Of a stretch of 64,000 nucleotides of DNA, positions 60,297-64,000 are shown in pieces; the stretch's first letter is position 1, and each line of letters begins with the position of its first letter. This stretch comes from Magnetaquicoccus sp039908525 (lineage in GTDB: Bacteria > Pseudomonadota > Magnetococcia > Magnetococcales > Magnetaquicoccaceae), in NCBI GenBank assembly GCA_039908525.1, contig JAMOAY010000024.1, positions 8,858 through 72,857 on the forward strand, in the 5' to 3' direction. A program made the position numbers and the translations under genes. Below the pieces are notes generated by a model. It did no database searches. It was not told where the DNA came from and saw only the letters and a list, made by a program, of their open reading frames with translations.

Positions 60297-61781
60297 ATGC
60301 TGAGCTTGGTAACATTTCTTCCATTGGTGGGTGCGTTGGTGTTGTTCTTCGGTGTCAAGGAGAACCCGCAACTGGCGCGCTATCTGGCCCTGGGCACCTC
60401 CCTGCTGACCTTCCTGCTGAGTCTGCGTTTGGTGAGCGGCTTCGATACCGGCTCGGCGGCCTTCCAGTTCCTGGAAGAGGTGGCCTGGTTGCCTGCCTAC
60501 GGCATCACCTACCGAATGGGTGTGGATGGTATCAGCCTGCCTTTCGTCCTGTTGACGGCCCTGCTCACCCCGATCTGCATTCTGGCTTCCTGGGAGAGCA
60601 TTCAGAAGCAGGTCAAGGGGTACATGGTGGCCTTTCTGGCCTTGGAGAGTTTTGTCATCGGGGTTTTCTGCGCGCTGGATTTCATCCTTTTCTATATTCT
60701 GTGGGAGGCGATGCTGATCCCGATGTTCCTGCTGATCGGCATCTGGGGCGGGCAGAACCGGGTCTATGCGGCGTTCAAGTTTTTTCTCTACACCCTGGCC
60801 GGTTCGGTGTTGATGTTGATCGCCATTCTGGTCATGGGGTTCAAGGCCGGCAGTTTTTCGATTCCGGTGTTGATGGGCATTCCCTTTTCGTTTGGGCTGC
60901 AGGTGTGGCTGTTTCTGGGGCTCTTCTCTTCGTTTGCGGTCAAGGTGCCCATGTGGCCGGTGCACACCTGGTTGCCGGATGCCCATGTGCAGGCGCCCAC
61001 GGCCGGTTCGGTGATCCTGGCCGGCATTCTGCTGAAGATGGGGGCCTATGGTTTCCTGCGTTTTTCGCTGCCCATTCTGCCGGATGCCTCGCGTTTTTTC
61101 ATCCCCTTCATCTTCGGCCTTTCGCTGGTGGCCATTGTCTATACGGCCCTGGTGGCCCTGGTGCAGACGGATCTGAAAAAGCTGATCGCCTACTCGTCGG
61201 TCTCCCACATGGGCTTTGTCACCATCGGTCTGTTTGCCTACAACCAGCAGGGGGTTGAGGGGGGCATTCTGCAGATGGTCAACCATGGTGTTGTCTCCGG
61301 GGCTCTGTTCCTGTTGGTGGGGGTGGTGTATGACCGCATGCACACCCGGGAGATTGCCCGTTTCGGGGGGTTGGCGCATCGGATGCCGGTGTATGCGGTG
61401 GTGTTCATGATTTTTACCATGGCCTCGGTGGGGTTGCCGGGCACCAACGGTTTTATCGGGGAGTTTTTGATCCTCATGGGGGCCTATCTGGCCAACAAGG
61501 GGGTGGCGGTGGTGGCGGCCACGGGTTTGGTGTTGGGGGCGGCCTACATGTTGTGGATGTTCAAGAAGGTGTTGTTCGGGGTGGTGGGCAATGACGAGGT
61601 GGCGGCCTTGAAGGATATGAGTGCGCGCGAGATGGCGTTGTTTGTCCCGTTGTTGGTTCTGGTCTTCTGGATTGGTTTTTATCCCGCGCCGTTTTTGAAC
61701 ATGATGCATGCTTCGGTGGAGCAGTTGTTGATTCAGGCGAACACCATCAAGGCGGGTTCTGCGGCGTTGGCGCTGTTCTAG
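60297..61781 (+). CDS. nuoM: NADH-quinone oxidoreductase subunit M
   Basis: 494-residue antiporter-like subunit with about 14 helices. LYIL..WEAMLIPMFLLIGIWGG near 135-153 holds the conserved Glu, SFAVKVPMWPVHTWLPDAHVQAPTAGSVILAGILLKMGAYGFLRF near 210-255, and QTDLKKLIAYSSVSHMGFV near 300. The ATG at 60297 gives the canonical N terminus LVTFLPLVGAL; the earlier part of the frame is repeat translation. No clear Shine-Dalgarno. Confidence 0.96.
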   Translation: MLSLVTFLPLVGALVLFFGVKENPQLARYLALGTSLLTFLLSLRLVSGFDTGSAAFQFLEEVAWLPAYGITYRMGVDGISLPFVLLTALLTPICILASWESIQKQVKGYMVAFLALESFVIGVFCALDFILFYILWEAMLIPMFLLIGIWGGQNRVYAAFKFFLYTLAGSVLMLIAILVMGFKAGSFSIPVLMGIPFSFGLQVWLFLGLFSSFAVKVPMWPVHTWLPDAHVQAPTAGSVILAGILLKMGAYGFLRFSLPILPDASRFFIPFIFGLSLVAIVYTALVALVQTDLKKLIAYSSVSHMGFVTIGLFAYNQQGVEGGILQMVNHGVVSGALFLLVGVVYDRMHTREIARFGGLAHRMPVYAVVFMIFTMASVGLPGTNGFIGEFLILMGAYLANKGVAVVAATGLVLGAAYMLWMFKKVLFGVVGNDEVAALKDMSAREMALFVPLLVLVFWIGFYPAPFLNMMHASVEQLLIQANTIKAGSAALALF

Positions 61782-61798
61782 CGGCGGAACGGGGGTTC

Positions 61799-61813
61799 CC
61801 TGGACCCCATGGA
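61799..61813. repeat. Palindrome-repeat border fragment between nuoM and nuoN
   Basis: CCCTGGACCCCATGG shares the outer border word (CCTGGACCCCAT) that ends copies 2 and 10; the palindromes themselves are missing. The 103-base nuoM-nuoN gap holds nothing else recognisable. Confidence 0.4.
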
Positions 61814-61884
61814 AGTTTTTGGACCCGGTTGCTGCGCGCCCCTGCGGCACACGGAAACTTTATGACGTGGAGCACTGAAAAGAG

Positions 61885-63336
61885 ATGGTTATCCCACTGC
61901 CGGAGATGAGATTGACCTTGCTGCTGCCAGAAATTCTGCTGGCACTGCTGGCCATGGCGCTGCTGCTGCTGAGCGCCTGGTCGGGAAGGGAGTCCCGCGG
62001 ACGGATCGGTTCGTTGGCGATTGCCGGCATCCTGCTGGTGCTGGCCGTTCTGGCCACGCAGACCACCACCGCCCCCTCCACCACCTTCGGCGGCCATTTC
62101 ATCGACGACAACCTGACCCGTTTCATGAAACTGCTGCTGCTGGCCGCCACCGCCCTGCCCCTGCTGATGGCCCGGGATTTTTTGCGCCGTCACGATCTGG
62201 ACAGCGGGGAGTTTTTTGTTCTCAGCCTTTTCTCCCTGCTGGGGGCGATGACCATGGTCTCGGCAGGCAGCTTCATGGTGCTCTACCTGGGCGTGGAGCT
62301 GATGTCGCTGCCGATCTACGTCCTGGCCGCCTATCAGCGGGACAACCTGCGCTCCTCGGAGGCGGGCCTGAAATATTTCATCCTCGGCTCGCTGGCCTCC
62401 GGGATCCTGCTGTACGGCATCAGCCTGCTTTACGGGGCCACCGGCACCACCCTGATCGGCGGCGTGGGCGCAACCTTGAAGGCCAGCGCCGACCATCTCT
62501 CGCCACTGGCCGTGCTGGGTGCGGCGTTGGTGGTGATCGGCATCGGCTTCAAGGTGGCGGCGGCGCCGTTCCACATGTGGGCGCCGGATGTCTATGAGGG
62601 TGCCCCCACCCCGGTGACCGCTTTGATCGCCATCATGCCGAAGGTGGCCGCCTTTGCCGTCCTGTTGCGGGTTCTGCTGGACGGGTTTGCCCCCCTGCAG
62701 ATCCACTGGGGGCCCATGCTGCAGCTGATGGCGGTGGTCTCTTTGGCGGTGGGCTCCCTGGGCGCCATTGCCCAGACCAACATCAAACGGCTGCTGGCCT
62801 ACTCCTCCATCGGCCATGTGGGGTTTCTGCTCATTGGGCTCACCACAGGCAACCTGTTGGGTCGTCAGGCCCTGCTTTTCTACCTGGCCATCTACATCTT
62901 CATGTCCGTGGGCGCTTTCTGTCTGGTGCTGGTGCTCAACAAGGGCGGGGTGGGGGATGAGATCCGGGAGTACGCGGGGCTGGCCAAAAAACGGCCTCTG
63001 CTGGCCTTTTTGATGGCTGTTTTCATGTTTTCCATGGCGGGCATCCCGCCGCTGGGCGGCTTTATCGCCAAGCTGTATGTGCTGATGGCGGCGGTGAACG
63101 CAGGGATGATCGGTCTGGCGATCGTCAGCGTGCTCTTCTCCGCCGTGGGCGCCTTCTACTATCTGCGTATTGTCAAGATCATCTACTTTGATCAAGCGGA
63201 CGAGCCTTTTGCCGTCGAGGTTGGCCTGACCCATCAGCTGGTGTTGGCACTCAGTGCCATGGTGGTGCTGGTGAGTGGCCTCTTTCCCGGTCGGCTCTTG
63301 GCCTGGACGCAAGCAACCATACAGCCATTCCTGTAA
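61885..63336 (+). CDS. nuoN: NADH-quinone oxidoreductase subunit N
   Basis: 483-residue antiporter-like subunit with about 14 helices. MVLYLGVELMSLPIYVLAAY near 130-149 has the conserved Glu; FKVAAAPFHMWAPDVYEGAPTPVTALIAIMPKVAAF near 222-257 and TNIKRLLAYSSIGHVGFLLIG near 298 are typical. Last gene of the nuo operon. Confidence 0.97.
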   Translation: MVIPLPEMRLTLLLPEILLALLAMALLLLSAWSGRESRGRIGSLAIAGILLVLAVLATQTTTAPSTTFGGHFIDDNLTRFMKLLLLAATALPLLMARDFLRRHDLDSGEFFVLSLFSLLGAMTMVSAGSFMVLYLGVELMSLPIYVLAAYQRDNLRSSEAGLKYFILGSLASGILLYGISLLYGATGTTLIGGVGATLKASADHLSPLAVLGAALVVIGIGFKVAAAPFHMWAPDVYEGAPTPVTALIAIMPKVAAFAVLLRVLLDGFAPLQIHWGPMLQLMAVVSLAVGSLGAIAQTNIKRLLAYSSIGHVGFLLIGLTTGNLLGRQALLFYLAIYIFMSVGAFCLVLVLNKGGVGDEIREYAGLAKKRPLLAFLMAVFMFSMAGIPPLGGFIAKLYVLMAAVNAGMIGLAIVSVLFSAVGAFYYLRIVKIIYFDQADEPFAVEVGLTHQLVLALSAMVVLVSGLFPGRLLAWTQATIQPFL

Positions 63337-63354
63337 CGGTGCTTGCGTTCCTAT

Positions 63355-63411
63355 GGGGTGTTGGGGGTGGTTTCCATCCCCAAGCCCCGATGGGAGTACA
63401 TTCAACACCCC
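63355..63411. terminator. Compound stem-loop after nuoN, possible bidirectional terminator
   Basis: Outer arms GGGGTGTTG (63355-63363) and CAACACCCC (63403-63411) enclose a second stem GGGGTGG/CCATCCCC with loop TTT (about 63365-63382). It lies 19 bases after nuoN and 17 bases before the end of the convergent coiled-coil gene. No T-tract, so the termination role is inferred from position. Confidence 0.55.
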
Positions 63412-63427
63412 TGCCAACGGGGAGGCG

Positions 63428-63805
63428 TCAGTGTGCGGGTGGTGATGGCGGCAGCGGGGCAGGCTGGCGCATCTCCTGGGCGGGGGGCTGGTAGATGGGT
63501 TGTTGTGCAGTTGGTTGTCCCACCCTGCCTGTTGCGAACAAGGCACCCAGGATCAACGCTGTCTGTGCCGCGAACATGCCCGCCGTCCATTGGATGGTCG
63601 TCACCTTGGCCAGGGCAATCTCTTTCTGCAGATCCGCCTTGGTGGTTTCCGCAGCCAGGGCAATCTCTTTCTGCAGATCCGCCTTGGTGGTTTCCGCCTT
63701 GGCATCGATGGCGGCTATGTCCCGCTTGAGTTCCGCCCGGGTGGCCTCAATGTCCTTGTGCAATTCTGCCCTGATGGTCTCCACCTTGGCATCGATGGCG
63801 GCCAT
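63428..63805 (-). CDS. Coiled-coil protein with membrane anchor, 5' end damaged
   Basis: 125 residues from the ATG at 63805: heptad-rich coiled coil to about residue 66 (KVETIRAELHKDIEATRAELKRDIAAIDAKAETTKADLQ), then one membrane helix (TIQWTAGMFAAQTALILGALFATGR) and a Pro-rich tail. It resembles DUF1640/CCDC90-type proteins. The heptads continue upstream of the ATG in the same frame (IKRDIETTQAELKRDIEASRAELKRD) to a TGA at 63896-63898 without another ATG, GTG or TTG, so the natural start seems lost by recombination or frameshift. Confidence 0.55.
   Translation of the reverse strand: MAAIDAKVETIRAELHKDIEATRAELKRDIAAIDAKAETTKADLQKEIALAAETTKADLQKEIALAKVTTIQWTAGMFAAQTALILGALFATGRVGQPTAQQPIYQPPAQEMRQPAPLPPSPPAH
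63611..63697. repeat. 45-base tandem duplication in the coiled-coil gene
   Basis: The word CAGGGCAATCTCTTTCTGCA and the 20 or so bases after it occur twice with a 45-base period (from 63611 and 63656), giving the duplicated residues AETTKADLQKEIALA. A second imperfect repeat of about 40 bases starts GCATCGATGGCGGC near 63701 and 63790. Such direct repeats allow expansion and contraction of the coiled coil. Confidence 0.8.
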
Positions 63806-63890
63806 GTCCCGCTTGAGTTCCGCCCGGGAGGCTTCAATATCCCGCTTGAGTTCCGCCTGGGTGGTTTCGATATCCCGTTTGATTCCATTT

Positions 63891-64000
63891 CTAAATCAAA
63901 AATGCATTAATAATCCACGACCAGGCTGTGATTGACCTAATGCGGTCATGATCGTTCTCCAGAGCGAGCAGAGCCGATTCCAGGTGCCGCTCAAGTGCAT
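63891..64000 (-). CDS. C-terminal end of an unidentified protein (partial)
   Basis: A frame open from the right window edge to a TAG at 63891-63893 encodes ALERHLESALLALENDHDRIRSITAWSWIINAFLI. The start of this stretch is helical and acidic, the end hydrophobic. It lies just upstream of the coiled-coil gene and may be its original neighbour or part of the same disrupted locus. Not recognised; only 35 residues are visible. Confidence 0.35.
   Translation of the reverse strand, partial: ALERHLESALLALENDHDRIRSITAWSWIINAFLI

Noticed and set aside
1..64000. tRNA and rRNA genes
   Set aside because: No T-arm consensus within a cloverleaf and no rRNA-like sequence was found in any intergenic region.

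Overview
The window is a GC-rich, gene-dense bacterial chromosome segment. It carries proteobacterial housekeeping genes: a complete 14-gene nuo operon with separate nuoC and nuoD, a cytochrome bc1 operon (petABC), a DsrC/DsrM/DsrK sulfur-redox set, a split B12-dependent ribonucleotide reductase, purine genes, and a CheA/CheW/receptor group. Together with dispersed palindromic repeats and remnants of Rpn-type nucleases, this suggests an autotroph-like, sulfur-oxidising proteobacterium. The magnetotactic Magnetococcales lineage is my tentative guess; the lineage is inference, the genes are not. No rRNA, tRNA, CRISPR array or insertion sequence was seen.

Layout. 1-5992: end of a helical repeat protein, then an ArsS-like radical SAM enzyme with a 59-residue membrane protein (opposite strand), then nrdJa-nrdJb-htpX-rpe. 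6512-11845: rsmB, purH, a VOC protein, an orphan MNT nucleotidyltransferase and hemL. 11994-18323: an ankyrin protein, a DUF2782-type secreted protein, an MFS transporter, an ATP-grasp-like protein, thiD and serA. 18375-19166: a yybP-ykoY (manganese) riboswitch in front of an UPF0016/TMEM165-type exporter. 19319-25324: rph, dsrK, dsrM, dsrC, then a [2Fe-2S] ferredoxin-purD-purE run. 25869-27727: an AT-richer two-gene module (AAA ATPase plus DUF4276/TOPRIM-like protein), the best candidate for a little-known defence system, with palindromic repeats on both sides. 28156-36720: class I fumarase, a PIN/antitoxin pair, a HAD phosphatase, a LysR regulator, a histidine kinase/HD-GYP pair and a collapsed Rpn nuclease. 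36863-45231: petABC, trmL, cpdA, a secreted MBL hydrolase, a chemoreceptor and CheW. 45307-48130: a HicB-like protein, CheA and an Rpn remnant. 48415-63336: nuoA-N. 63428-64000: a coiled-coil protein and the end of another gene.

The most striking structure outside genes is a family of at least 13 intergenic repeat clusters. Each is a string of short perfect palindromes with loops of one to three bases, often GNA closed by a C-G pair. Four longer copies carry a two-layer stem-loop whose inner stem differs in sequence but always pairs and always has a GCA loop, so pairing rather than sequence is conserved. Copies sit inside the nuo operon, form the 3' end of thiD, and lie on both sides of the putative defence module.

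The respiratory genes fit together: complex I feeds quinone, the bc1 complex oxidises quinol, and DsrMK with DsrC links cytoplasmic sulfur thiols to the quinone pool. The kinase/HD-GYP pair and the CheA/CheW/receptor group imply c-di-GMP turnover and tactic behaviour.
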